DNA from: Sandaracinus sp964481145
GTDB lineage: Bacteria; Myxococcota_A; Polyangia; Polyangiales; Sandaracinaceae
Assembly (NCBI GenBank): GCA_964481145.1
Contig: CAYZTA010000010.1
Span: 85,092 to 149,091, forward strand
Direction of reading: 5' to 3'
Length of the DNA stretch: 64,000 nucleotides
Part shown: in pieces, positions 17,487 to 25,144 of the stretch
How the letters are laid out: the number at the start of each line of letters is the position of its first letter
Position numbering within the stretch: position 1 is the first letter of the stretch
Made by a program: the position numbers and the translations under genes
Notes under the pieces: generated by a model
The model's input: only the letters and a program-made list of their open reading frames with translations
The model's database searches: none
What the model was told of the DNA's origin: nothing

Positions 17487-18482
17487 TCAAGGCATTTGCT
17501 GGTTGCGCAGCTGCTCTTCCGCCGCCTGTCTTCTTCGCCGCATCCCTTCGAGAGATCGGAGCTCACTCGGACCAGGACTCGCGCCGCGCGGAACCTCGGG
17601 CTCTCCCTCGGGCAGCCGTGGTGTCGTCATGCGCGCAGAAGCAGCCCCGCCTTCGACCCGCTGAATGATCACGCGCGAAATTCGCACGGGCGTGAGCGGA
17701 TGGTTGTCGGGCGCGCCCGACTGAGGGACACGCGCGATCTCCGCCGGAATATGATCGGGGCGGCACTGCCCGAAGATGGTTGCTGTTCCATCGAGCTGAG
17801 GTGTCGGACCATCGGTGATGTAGAACTGCGCCCCCGCAGTGTTGGGACCGCTCGTCGTCGCCATGGCGAGGCGCCCTGCACGATCATGGGAGAGCGTCTC
17901 GTGAGGTTCGTACGGAAGCGTGTAGCCGACTGTCCCGCTTCCATCACCGAGATAATCGCCACCTTGAATCATGTAATCGGGAATGACGCGGTGGAACGTC
18001 GTGCTTCGATAATAAGGCTCTCGACTCCACATCCCCGCCCGCGCGTTCCACCATGGTCGTCGACCCCGCGTGAGGCCAATGAAATTGGCGACGGTGCGAG
18101 GCGCACGATCGGCATAGAGATCACAAAACATCGTCCCGAGATCGGTCGTGATCTCCGCCACCAGTTGACCATCGATCGGCATTCCGACCACAGCCTCTTC
18201 GAGCGTGAAATCGCCGGCTTCCGGATCGGGCTCATTCGGCTCGCGGATCAACCGTTCCGCCTGCTTGCTCGCCGCACGCGCACCCGCGGGCGGACGCCCT
18301 GCGAACACAATCTGCTCTCCATCGGACGTAACGCCCGTGGTCGACACGGGCGGCGAGCTTCTGAGCGAGCTCTGCTCGACCGATTCTCCGCTGGCTCTCT
18401 CCCCTTCGACGCCTTCACATTCACATCCATTGAGGAGCAAAAGCACCCACACGCATATTGCGATCGATTGGGTCGTGCGCAT
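17487..18482 (-). CDS. Cyclophilin-type peptidyl-prolyl cis-trans isomerase lipoprotein
   Basis: The protein has an N-terminal signal peptide with a lipobox (LLNGC), a disordered linker, then a cyclophilin domain (about 110-280): ITTDLGTMFCDLYADRAPRTV, FHRVIPDYMIQGGDYLGDG, FYITDGPTPQLDGTATIFGQ. The catalytic FHRVIPDYMIQGGD is the classic active-site strand with its Arg. Cyclophilins isomerise Xaa-Pro bonds; here the enzyme should fold proteins in the periplasm or at the outer membrane. The C-terminal 50 residues are Arg/Glu/Pro-rich. The ATG at 18482 overlaps the stop of the upstream DUF192 gene by one base (TGATG). A start 4 codons upstream is possible. Confidence 0.9.
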   Translation of the reverse strand: MRTTQSIAICVWVLLLLNGCECEGVEGERASGESVEQSSLRSSPPVSTTGVTSDGEQIVFAGRPPAGARAASKQAERLIREPNEPDPEAGDFTLEEAVVGMPIDGQLVAEITTDLGTMFCDLYADRAPRTVANFIGLTRGRRPWWNARAGMWSREPYYRSTTFHRVIPDYMIQGGDYLGDGSGTVGYTLPYEPHETLSHDRAGRLAMATTSGPNTAGAQFYITDGPTPQLDGTATIFGQCRPDHIPAEIARVPQSGAPDNHPLTPVRISRVIIQRVEGGAASARMTTPRLPEGEPEVPRGASPGPSELRSLEGMRRRRQAAEEQLRNQQMP

Positions 18483-19066
18483 CAGTCTTCCCACTCTTCT
18501 TCCTGGGGTCTCTCCGGAACATTTTCGAAACGAACCGTTGTGCCAGGCCCGATGCTGTGTTCTCGCGCAAATCCCGCGTTCACTTCGAGTACGAACTGCG
18601 AGATACCATCCACCTGGCGTGCCTCGTCGGTTTCAGGTGTTGCATTCTCGACGACACCGAGCACGCGCATCTCGCTCGTAATGAAAATCATGTCGAGTGG
18701 CAGATACGTATTTCGCATCCAAAACGTCTGATGACGAGCTCGCGGAAACAGAAAGAGCATGCCCGCGTCTCGATCGAGCTCACGGCGATACATGAGACCA
18801 CGCTGAGTTTGCGCTGGCGTTCGCGCAACTTCGACCCGCACGGTGACCTGTTCACGTCCGGGTGGCTCGAGCACGACCCAAGGTGCCGTCGCACGCGGCG
18901 CCACGTGCTCGTCTTCCGTCGTCGTTCGATGAGAAGCCACCGCTGAATGTCGAGTCATCTCTCGAGACGATTCTCTCGCGTGCTCACCCCCTGAACAGCC
19001 GAATGCAAAGGTGACACTCGAGAGCGCGCAGACAACCACGACCTTCTTGGCAATCGCCACGAACAT
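18482..19066 (-). CDS. DUF192 (COG1430) family lipoprotein
   Basis: The 194-residue protein has a signal peptide and lipobox (AFGCS, Cys24), a short polar linker, then the DUF192 domain (about 72-180) with VRVEVARTPAQTQRGLMYR, MLFLFPRARHQTFWMRNTYLPLDMIFI and VLEVNAGFAREHSIGPG. These are the family's characteristic RGLM, FWMKNT and DMIFI blocks. The domain's molecular function is not established. It is the first gene of a two-gene unit with the cyclophilin lipoprotein, suggesting an envelope role. Confidence 0.88.
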   Translation of the reverse strand: MFVAIAKKVVVVCALSSVTFAFGCSGGEHARESSREMTRHSAVASHRTTTEDEHVAPRATAPWVVLEPPGREQVTVRVEVARTPAQTQRGLMYRRELDRDAGMLFLFPRARHQTFWMRNTYLPLDMIFITSEMRVLGVVENATPETDEARQVDGISQFVLEVNAGFAREHSIGPGTTVRFENVPERPQEEEWED

Positions 19067-19134
19067 TCGGCGCGCGTCCTACCACGGCCCTCCCACGCAC
19101 GCTTCCACTTGACGACATTCCAGGGGCATGACAC

Positions 19135-19148
19135 GGAATGAACATTCC
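19135..19148. promoter_or_regulatory. Probable TetR operator, copy 1 (GGAATGAACATTCC)
   Basis: This 14-base inverted repeat, GGAATG-AA-CATTCC, lies 5 bases before the TetR start codon. The core GAATGAACATTC recurs exactly at 19782, upstream of the SDR gene. The twofold symmetry and repetition at two promoters of one locus are what an autoregulating TetR repressor and its target would show. At this spot a bound dimer would block translation initiation and probably transcription. Confidence 0.7.
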
Positions 19149-19153
19149 GCCCC

Positions 19154-19744
19154 ATGACTCGTTCTCTACGCGATCCACGCGCTGATTCCGGCAAGCGCGA
19201 AGCGATCTTGGAATCTGCGCTCGACTTGTTCGGTGAGCGTGGTTTTCATGGCACCGCAGTGCCGTTGGTGGCGGATCACGCAAAGGTGGGTGCGGGGACG
19301 ATTTATCGATATTTCGAGAGCAAAGAGCAGCTCGTCAATGCGCTCTATCGACGAGAAAAGCGCGCGATGCTCGACGCGCTTTTGAACGATTTCCCGTTCG
19401 ATCGTTCTCCAAGGGAACAATTCCGCACGTTTTTTCTGAGGATGGCCACCTACGCGAACGTGAACCCGCGCGCTGTCCGGTTCCTCGAGCTGCATCATCA
19501 CGCGCCTTACTTGGATGAAGAGAGCCGTCATCTCGAGGGGCATGGCAACCAACTCTTCGAGGACACCATTCGTCAGGCCATCGAACGAGAGGCGATGAAA
19601 AATCTTCCGCCTCACCTGATTGTTTCGGTGATTTGGGGCGTTTTTCTTGGTTTGTTGCGATCTTGGACCGAAGGTCGACTCGAACTGGACGAGGCGACGC
19701 TCGAAGCCGCAGAGCAATGCTGTTGGGAGGCCATTCGTCGCTGA
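19154..19744 (+). CDS. TetR/AcrR family transcriptional regulator
   Basis: The 196-residue protein has the TetR DNA-binding domain at residues 14-60: ILESALDLFGERGFHGTAV, then AKVGAGTIYRYFESKEQLVNALYRR, which is the classic helix-turn-helix with GTIYRYF. The ligand-binding C-terminal region (about 70-196) is helical, with an Arg-His-rich helix LELHHHAPYL. It likely represses itself and the adjacent SDR gene through the two GAATGAACATTC sites. The inducer is unknown. It is followed after 73 bases by the SDR gene on the same strand. Confidence 0.95.
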   Translation: MTRSLRDPRADSGKREAILESALDLFGERGFHGTAVPLVADHAKVGAGTIYRYFESKEQLVNALYRREKRAMLDALLNDFPFDRSPREQFRTFFLRMATYANVNPRAVRFLELHHHAPYLDEESRHLEGHGNQLFEDTIRQAIEREAMKNLPPHLIVSVIWGVFLGLLRSWTEGRLELDEATLEAAEQCCWEAIRR

Positions 19745-19781
19745 CCAGGCGGAATGACTTCTATTTTTTTGCCATCAAACA

Positions 19782-19793
19782 GAATGAACATTC
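19782..19793. promoter_or_regulatory. Probable TetR operator, copy 2 (GAATGAACATTC)
   Basis: This 12-base inverted repeat is identical to the core of the site at 19135. It lies 24 bases upstream of the SDR start codon, within the TetR-SDR intergenic region. It predicts that the SDR gene has its own promoter controlled by the upstream TetR protein rather than relying only on read-through. Confidence 0.68.
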
Positions 19794-19817
19794 ATCCCAT
19801 CCGAGGAGAAACGATTC

Positions 19818-20669
19818 ATGTCGAAGAAAGTCATCCTCATCACGGGCGCCACCACCGGAATCGGTCGGCACACGGCCATTCACCTCAAAACGGGTGGACA
19901 CAAGGTGATCGCCACGGGTCGAAACGAGAGCGCCTTGGCCGAGCTTCAGCAGAGCTTCGGGATCGACACCGCCGCACTCGATGTGACGTGCTCTGAGTCG
20001 ATCGCAGCCGCGAAGCGAGAAGTGGATCGCATCACGGAGGGGCGCGGGATCGACGTGCTCGTCAACAACGCAGGCTACGGCCTCCTTGGGCCCGTGGAGA
20101 TTTTATCGGAGGAGGACATTCGTCAACAGTTCGAAACCAATGTGTTCGGTCTCTTGGCTGTGACCCGTGCATTCATCCCGGAGATGCGGGCGCGTGGCGC
20201 GGGTCGCGTGATCAACGTCAGCAGCATCGGAGGTCGAATGGTCTTCCCGCTCGGCGGCGTGTATCACGCGACGAAATATGCGGTCGAAGCACTCAGCGAC
20301 GCTTTACGAATGGAGCTCCGACAGTTCGGTATCCGCGTTTCGGTGATCGAGCCGGGCTACATCAAGACCGAGTTCACGTCCACGACGATGAGTCTCGTGC
20401 GCAAATATGCGCAAGCCGAATCTCCTTACAGCCGTACGCTGACTGCCGCGGCCCACATGGACCCAACGACATTCGAGCAATTCGCCGTCGGCCCGCAGCC
20501 CGTGGCTCGAGCGATCGAACATGCCTCGGTCGCACGTTGGCCGCGCGCTCGTTACGTCGCCCCGTTCTACAACGCGCTCGGCCCCATCTTGATGGGCTTC
20601 TTGCCTCGATGGCTGACCGACTGGGCATTTCGCAGGATGACGGGACTCCACCTGCCCGCGAACGTTTGA
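19818..20669 (+). CDS. Short-chain dehydrogenase/reductase (SDR)
   Basis: The 283-residue protein is a classical SDR. It has the cofactor loop TGATTGIGRHTA (about 8-19), NNAGYGLLG, the catalytic Ser in INVSSIGG and Tyr-x3-Lys in YHATKYAVEAL. The pattern and C-terminus resemble the short-chain alcohol dehydrogenases or 11-beta-hydroxysteroid-like group. The substrate cannot be stated. TetR neighbours often control such enzymes in response to a lipid or aromatic ligand. It converges with the hemD fusion gene 5 bases away. Confidence 0.92.
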   Translation: MSKKVILITGATTGIGRHTAIHLKTGGHKVIATGRNESALAELQQSFGIDTAALDVTCSESIAAAKREVDRITEGRGIDVLVNNAGYGLLGPVEILSEEDIRQQFETNVFGLLAVTRAFIPEMRARGAGRVINVSSIGGRMVFPLGGVYHATKYAVEALSDALRMELRQFGIRVSVIEPGYIKTEFTSTTMSLVRKYAQAESPYSRTLTAAAHMDPTTFEQFAVGPQPVARAIEHASVARWPRARYVAPFYNALGPILMGFLPRWLTDWAFRRMTGLHLPANV

Positions 20670-20674
20670 TATCG

Positions 20675-22237
20675 CTATCCTTCTTCCTCGTGGGCGATCG
20701 AACTCACGAGGCGCCCGAGCGGAGCGACGCAATGCTCGCGCAGAGCGTCCACCAGACCATCTCCCGTGTAGCTCTGGGCCGTGACGTCGATTCGAATCGC
20801 GTGCTTCACAGCGGCCGCCGTGGTGATGGGGCCAATCGATGCAGTCGTCAGCTGCGCCAGCATACGGGGCGCGTCCTCACCAAGGATGCGAACCATGCTT
20901 GCGACGGTCGAAGGCGCGGTGAACGTCACGACATCGACTTCACGCTCCGTGATGGCATGTCGAATGGCCTCTTCGGTTTCTTTCGAGGCGGGGAGGTTTC
21001 GGTAGGCGTGCACCACATCGACATGGGCGCCCGCATTGCGAAGAGTGTCCGGCAGAACTTCACGCGCGACCTCGGCTCGAGGAAGCAAGATGCGGAGCCC
21101 GCTCGGATCTCCTTCGTGCGCATCGATGATGACTCGAGCCGCACCTTCACCGCGAAACTCGGTGGGGATGGCGTCGGCGCGTAGACCATGCCTTCGCAGC
21201 GCCTCCGCGGTCGCTGGGCCAATCGCACAAATCTTCGCCGTTCCAAACGCGCGTCCATCGCGCTCTTGACGCTCGAGTTCGGCGAAGAACGCATCGACCC
21301 CACTCGCACTCGTAAAGATGACCCAATCGTACGTCCCCGCATCGCGCGCGGCGCGCTCGAGAGGTGCAGGATCCAAAGGAGGCGCGATGCGGATCGCCGC
21401 AAGAGCGATGGCCTCTGCGCCTTCATCGCGGAGACGACGCACCATGGCTTCAGAGCGATCTTCAGGGCGAGTGACGAGCACGCGCCGACCGAAGAGCGGC
21501 TTCCGATCGTACCAGCGCAATGCATCGCGCAGCTGCACGACATCACCGATGACCGTGAGCGTGGGTGTGCCAACACCCGCTTCGTGTGCACGCTCTGCGA
21601 TCGTCTCCACGGTAGCGACGATGGTCCGCTGCCGTGGAAGTGACACCGATTCCACGAGCGCCGCAGGCGTGTCGCTTCTTCGTCCGTGGGCCACGAGGAG
21701 GCGCATGATCGATTCGAGTCTGTGCATCTCCGCAGAAATCACGAGCGTTTCAGTGGCGGTCGCGAGCTTGGCCCAATCGTGACTGGAGCAGCTTTTCTCG
21801 GTTGATTCAGTCGCGATGACGTACGCCACGCTGCTCGCGGAGCTGCGATGGGTGAGAGGAATCCCAGCGTACACAGAGACCGCGTTCGGCGCAGACACGC
21901 CCGGAACGATTTCGAATGGGACACCTGCGGCATGGAGGGCTTCGGCTTCTTCTGAACCGCATCCCCATCGATGGGAGTCTTCCCCTTCGAGGCGCGCAAC
22001 GATATTGCCTTCGCGCGCGCTTGCGATCATGCGTTCGACCGTCGTGCTCGCGCGCTCATCGCGCCTTCCAACGAAAACCTTCTCGGCATCTCGACGGCAG
22101 AGCTCGAGGAGCTCCGGGTGCGCGAGCGCGTCGTAAAAAATCACGTCGGCTTCGGCGAGCCTTCGCGATGCGCGTTGGGTGATGAGCTCGGGATCCCCGG
22201 GACCTACGCCGAGGAGGTAGACGCGTCCACGCAACAT
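20675..22237 (-). CDS. Uroporphyrinogen-III C-methyltransferase / uroporphyrinogen-III synthase fusion
   Basis: The 520-residue protein fuses two tetrapyrrole enzymes. Residues 1-245 are a SUMT (CobA-like) domain with VYLLGVGPGDPELITQRA, VIFYDALAHPELL and GIPLTHR. Residues 255-515 are HemD, with VLVTRPEDRSEAMVRRLRDEGAEAI and DWVIFTSASGVDAFF. The first activity makes precorrin-2 for siroheme or cobalamin; the second makes uroporphyrinogen III for all tetrapyrroles. hemC is not in the window. Such cobA-hemD fusions are well known in bacteria, and no other gene of the pathway is adjacent here. Confidence 0.93.
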   Translation of the reverse strand: MLRGRVYLLGVGPGDPELITQRASRRLAEADVIFYDALAHPELLELCRRDAEKVFVGRRDERASTTVERMIASAREGNIVARLEGEDSHRWGCGSEEAEALHAAGVPFEIVPGVSAPNAVSVYAGIPLTHRSSASSVAYVIATESTEKSCSSHDWAKLATATETLVISAEMHRLESIMRLLVAHGRRSDTPAALVESVSLPRQRTIVATVETIAERAHEAGVGTPTLTVIGDVVQLRDALRWYDRKPLFGRRVLVTRPEDRSEAMVRRLRDEGAEAIALAAIRIAPPLDPAPLERAARDAGTYDWVIFTSASGVDAFFAELERQERDGRAFGTAKICAIGPATAEALRRHGLRADAIPTEFRGEGAARVIIDAHEGDPSGLRILLPRAEVAREVLPDTLRNAGAHVDVVHAYRNLPASKETEEAIRHAITEREVDVVTFTAPSTVASMVRILGEDAPRMLAQLTTASIGPITTAAAVKHAIRIDVTAQSYTGDGLVDALREHCVAPLGRLVSSIAHEEEG

Positions 22238-22320
22238 CGCAGATGTATAGACCGCAGAGGACCCATGAACCAGAGACAGCCGGCAAAGGACAACGAAAAA
22301 TCAAGGCGAGTGGCAAAGAG

Positions 22321-22737
22321 TCAGTGAGCAGCTCCATCGATGAGCAGGTGAAGTAGCTCTCGGAGTTCCTCGCGATCCTCGACGAGAACGCGATATACGA
22401 TCTCCGGATCGATTCGGTCGTAGAGGTGAACGACTCGATTGCGGAAGCCGACGATGGGCCGCCAGCGTGCAGCCGAACCCATGGGCAGATGGCCCGCCGC
22501 TTCGAGTCGCTCGAGGACCTCGGTGCTGGTTCGCGGCGCAGGAAGCCCTCGGTCCGAGATCATGATGAGACCAATATCGATCAACGCCTGAATTGCGGTT
22601 TGGAGCCAGTGAAGTGCCGACGGTAGGTTTCTTCGATCAGATAAGAAGGACTCGAGACTCGATTGTGAAATCGTTTCGAGTCCATCGAGCGCTTCGCGGA
22701 CGAAGGCGGCTTTGGTCGCGATCTCGGAGCGGGTCAT
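22321..22737 (-). CDS. HepT-like HEPN toxin of a type VII toxin-antitoxin system
   Basis: The 138-residue all-helical protein carries the HEPN RNase motif R-x4-H-x-Y as RNRVVHLY (Arg99, His104, Tyr106). This is the catalytic motif of HepT, an RNase whose activity is blocked when its partner MntA adenylylates the Tyr. The gene overlaps the mntA-like gene by 4 bases (ATGA), as expected for a stable stoichiometric pair. The N-terminal helices (about 1-30) start MTRSEIATKAAFVREAL. It is the second gene of the pair on the minus strand. Confidence 0.88.
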   Translation of the reverse strand: MTRSEIATKAAFVREALDGLETISQSSLESFLSDRRNLPSALHWLQTAIQALIDIGLIMISDRGLPAPRTSTEVLERLEAAGHLPMGSAARWRPIVGFRNRVVHLYDRIDPEIVYRVLVEDREELRELLHLLIDGAAH

Positions 22738-23165
22738 GGGCCGACCTTCCTTGCCCAGGCGCGGTTCGCATCGAGGCTGCGCGAAGCGGCGGCTTCATAA
22801 CGCGGTGCCCAATCGAGATATCGGGCGAGCACATCGCTCGTGAAATCGACGCGTCGCTCACGGTCTCGATCGTGCACGAGAATGCCCTCCGAAAGCACGC
22901 GGTGGGCAATGATGGGGTCGTGGATTCCGAGGACGACGAGGTCGACAGGCTGCTTGGCCGCGCTTTCGAGGCGTGCTGCGAGATCGCTCAGCTCGCGCCG
23001 ATGCGTGAGCGCGTTCATATGGGGGTCGCGCATCAGAACGGCCACATCGAGATCGCTATCGTCTCGAGCCTCGCCGCGCGCCACGGATCCGAAGACCCAC
23101 GCTGCTGCTACGACCGGCGTCGCTTCGAGTTCGTCTCGTAGATTGGCAAAGGGCGCCCTGGGCAT
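22734..23165 (-). CDS. MntA-like nucleotidyltransferase antitoxin
   Basis: This minimal nucleotidyltransferase of about 143 residues has the GSx10DxD motif: GSVARGEARDDSDLD (Gly26-Ser27, Asp38 and Asp40) that binds two metals and transfers AMP. MntA proteins add AMP to the HepT tyrosine and so neutralise it. The ATG at 23165 is preferred to a much longer upstream frame because family similarity starts here. A TATACT element ends only 6 bases upstream, which suggests a leaderless or near-leaderless message. The stop overlaps hepT by 4 bases. Confidence 0.88.
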   Translation of the reverse strand: MPRAPFANLRDELEATPVVAAAWVFGSVARGEARDDSDLDVAVLMRDPHMNALTHRRELSDLAARLESAAKQPVDLVVLGIHDPIIAHRVLSEGILVHDRDRERRVDFTSDVLARYLDWAPRYEAAASRSLDANRAWARKVGP

Positions 23166-23171
23166 GTGGGT

Positions 23172-23177
23172 AGTATA
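23172..23177 (-). promoter_or_regulatory. Candidate -10 element for the mntA-hepT pair
   Basis: On the minus strand the sequence TATACT matches the sigma-70 -10 consensus well. Its 3' end lies 6 bases before the chosen ATG, so transcription would begin close to, or at, the start codon. No good -35 element is obvious about 17 bases upstream, so expression may be weak or may need an activator. Confidence 0.4.
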
Positions 23178-23292
23178 CCGTCGCGAAAGAGGGGGTCGAT
23201 CAGCGGAGTCGTCCTTTTGCCCGCAGCGGGTGTTCCTCGGTTGACGTGCATCGAATCTGCCGCGAGTCTCGTCACACCAAACCGCGCGCCAC

Positions 23293-24045
23293 ATGAGCGC
23301 AACACAGGGGGATAAAGGAATGGTCGACAAGTATATCGATCGTGATGAGACGCAGATTTACGGCCCTTATGCGTCCAAGATGATTCGCGAGCGCGTGGTG
23401 GGGCTGATCCCTGAGCTCGATACGGGTCTGCTTTTCTTCGCCGATCAGATCGACGCAGCAACCCTTGGTATGAAAGCGGCGCTGGAGACGACGCACTCCG
23501 TAGATGCAGGGCGGCGTGCTGGGTCGACGACGAGGCAGTCCGTGCTCGAACAAGGCCGTGATCTGCTCATGCGCTTCAGTCGCCACCTCGACGCTCATCC
23601 AAAGGGTGCGATCGACCGGCGCGTGTTCTTCGCCCAAGATGGCACAGCCTCGGGCGTACCGAGAGGGGCTTCGCAGGTCCTCCTGGCGCTGTCGCGCATC
23701 GGCGAGCAGTTCGAGCGCGAGGATTCACCGGTGCGCGATCGTACGAGCTGGCTCGCTGAGCTCTCATCGACGATGAACGCGCTGGCAAGTGCCATCGGAC
23801 ATTCCGCGGATATGCGGACCGATCGCCGCCATGCGACGCCAGTCATCGAAGCGACGCGCCTCGCATGGCTGAACACATACTATTCCGCGCGCAGCGTCGT
23901 GGAGAGCATCCTTCGCTTCACGGGAAAGCTGGACCTGCTTCCGACGATCTTTCAGGACTTGACCGTGCCCTCGGGGACGAAGAAAGCCGTTCTCGTCGAA
24001 CCTCCGGCCGAGCCGGCTGATCCAGGCAGTGTCGTCACTCGCTGA
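23293..24045 (+). CDS. Hypothetical protein with C-terminus encoded within a 42-bp repeat array
   Basis: The 250-residue protein has no recognised domain and no signal peptide. It appears mostly helical, with SKMIRERVVGLIPELDTGL, TRQSVLEQGRDLLMRFSRH and TRLAWLNTYYSARSVVESI. Its last codons and its TGA stop fall in copy 1 of the 42-base tandem array. In copies 2, 3 and 5 the same site reads CGA, and read past the stop the frame would continue with a 14-residue repeat until TAA in copy 4. It is divergent from mntA, separated by 127 bases. A start at 23320 is possible. Function unknown. Confidence 0.55.
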   Translation: MSATQGDKGMVDKYIDRDETQIYGPYASKMIRERVVGLIPELDTGLLFFADQIDAATLGMKAALETTHSVDAGRRAGSTTRQSVLEQGRDLLMRFSRHLDAHPKGAIDRRVFFAQDGTASGVPRGASQVLLALSRIGEQFEREDSPVRDRTSWLAELSSTMNALASAIGHSADMRTDRRHATPVIEATRLAWLNTYYSARSVVESILRFTGKLDLLPTIFQDLTVPSGTKKAVLVEPPAEPADPGSVVTR

Positions 24046-24240
24046 GGTGTCCGCCTGGACATGCCAGGCCGTGACGTCACTCGCCGAGACATCCGCTTAG
24101 ACGCTCCAGGCCGTGACGTCACTCGCCGAGACATCCGCCTGGACGCTCCAGGCCGTGTCGTCGCTCGCTAAGACGTCCGCCTGGACGCTCCAGGCCGTGA
24201 CGTCACTCGCCGAGACATCCGCCTGGACGACACGGCCGAC
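24031..24240. repeat. Five-copy 42-bp tandem repeat with internal palindromes
   Basis: Five direct repeats of exactly 42 bases lie at 24031, 24073, 24115, 24157 and 24199, without spacers. The unit carries the 10-base palindrome GTGACGTCAC across its junction and the hairpin CCTGGA-CGC-TCCAGG; copies 1, 2, 4 and 5 have small changes to one or both. A 12-base partial unit (GATCCAGGCAGT) precedes copy 1. Because 42 is a multiple of three, several frames read through as 14-residue peptide repeats on both strands. It sits between the converging genes at 23293 and 24245. Possible roles are a degenerate protein-repeat tail, a bidirectional terminator, or a protein-binding site array. Confidence 0.9.
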
Positions 24241-24244
24241 GAGT

Positions 24245-25144
24245 TCATTCCGCTGCAGCACGCTGGGCGATCGGCTCCTCCGCCACGATTTCTTTTCGTT
24301 CCCTCTGAAAGCGCCACAAATTTCGATCGATCGCCCGCCACGGATCCATCGCACCTTTGACGAGCAGGCGGAACATCAAAAGAGGCTCCCCCCCTTCGAC
24401 CTTGGTCCGAGGAAGGGATATCGACGCGCCATCACGATAGCAGCCGAAATGGATGGCGCCGTGCTGTGAGTTGAACGCGACTTCGTAGCCAGCCGCCATC
24501 AACTCTCGATCGGTCCCCGCGTTGAAATCGCCATGTGTGCCGAATGGATATGCAAACGAGATCACTTTTCGGCCGAGCTCGGCTTCGAGTCGATCTCGAG
24601 AGCGGCGTACCTCGTCACGCGCATCTTCGATCGGCATCTGACCGAGTGAGCGATGCGAATAGGCATGGCTGCCAATGGTGAGCCCCGCTTTCGCACATGC
24701 TCGGAGCTCGTCCCAACTCATATATCGTTCTGGCAATCCGAGCTCACCCATCCCAATCAAGCTCGAAGTGACGAAGGCCACCGCAGGGACTCTATACTTC
24801 TGCAATATCGGGAGTGCGATTTCGAGCGTGCTCACGCATCCATCATCGATGGTGACGAGCACGGAGTCGTCCTTCAGCGTTCGCTTTCCGCGCACGAACG
24901 CGATCACATCCTCGAGTGATATCGCGAGCCCGTGGCTCGAAAGCCATGCCATTTGCAATTCGAAATCTGATGGGCTCACACAGAACGCCTCACGACGCTC
25001 GTGCCCGAATCGATGGTAGGTGAGCGCACGGACGCGCGGCTTGTTCGAAACAATCTGCGCAGCTCGCAACGCCCCCGATCCCCAGACACCCAACGCCATT
25101 CCGCCTCGCGCGGCCTTCTTCACATACCAACGCAGATCGCTCAT
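24245..25144 (-). CDS. Polysaccharide deacetylase family protein (NodB fold)
   Basis: The protein of about 299 residues has the NodB homology domain: VTIDDGCVSTLEIALPIL (metal Asp pair in the position of the TFDDG motif), and a SHAYSHRSL segment giving His-x3-His. The family removes N- or O-acetyl groups from glycans such as poly-N-acetylglucosamine, chitin or peptidoglycan. The ATG at 25144 overlaps the upstream adenylation gene stop by 4 bases; a longer frame starting upstream is not supported. No signal peptide is clear, so the location is uncertain. It is the last gene in the carrier-protein operon, which links it to that pathway. Confidence 0.85.
   Translation of the reverse strand: MSDLRWYVKKAARGGMALGVWGSGALRAAQIVSNKPRVRALTYHRFGHERREAFCVSPSDFELQMAWLSSHGLAISLEDVIAFVRGKRTLKDDSVLVTIDDGCVSTLEIALPILQKYRVPAVAFVTSSLIGMGELGLPERYMSWDELRACAKAGLTIGSHAYSHRSLGQMPIEDARDEVRRSRDRLEAELGRKVISFAYPFGTHGDFNAGTDRELMAAGYEVAFNSQHGAIHFGCYRDGASISLPRTKVEGGEPLLMFRLLVKGAMDPWRAIDRNLWRFQRERKEIVAEEPIAQRAAAE

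Noticed and set aside
24031..24240. Possible CRISPR array
   Set aside because: The repeats are contiguous 42-base units with no unique spacers between them and no cas gene is nearby; they are a plain tandem repeat.
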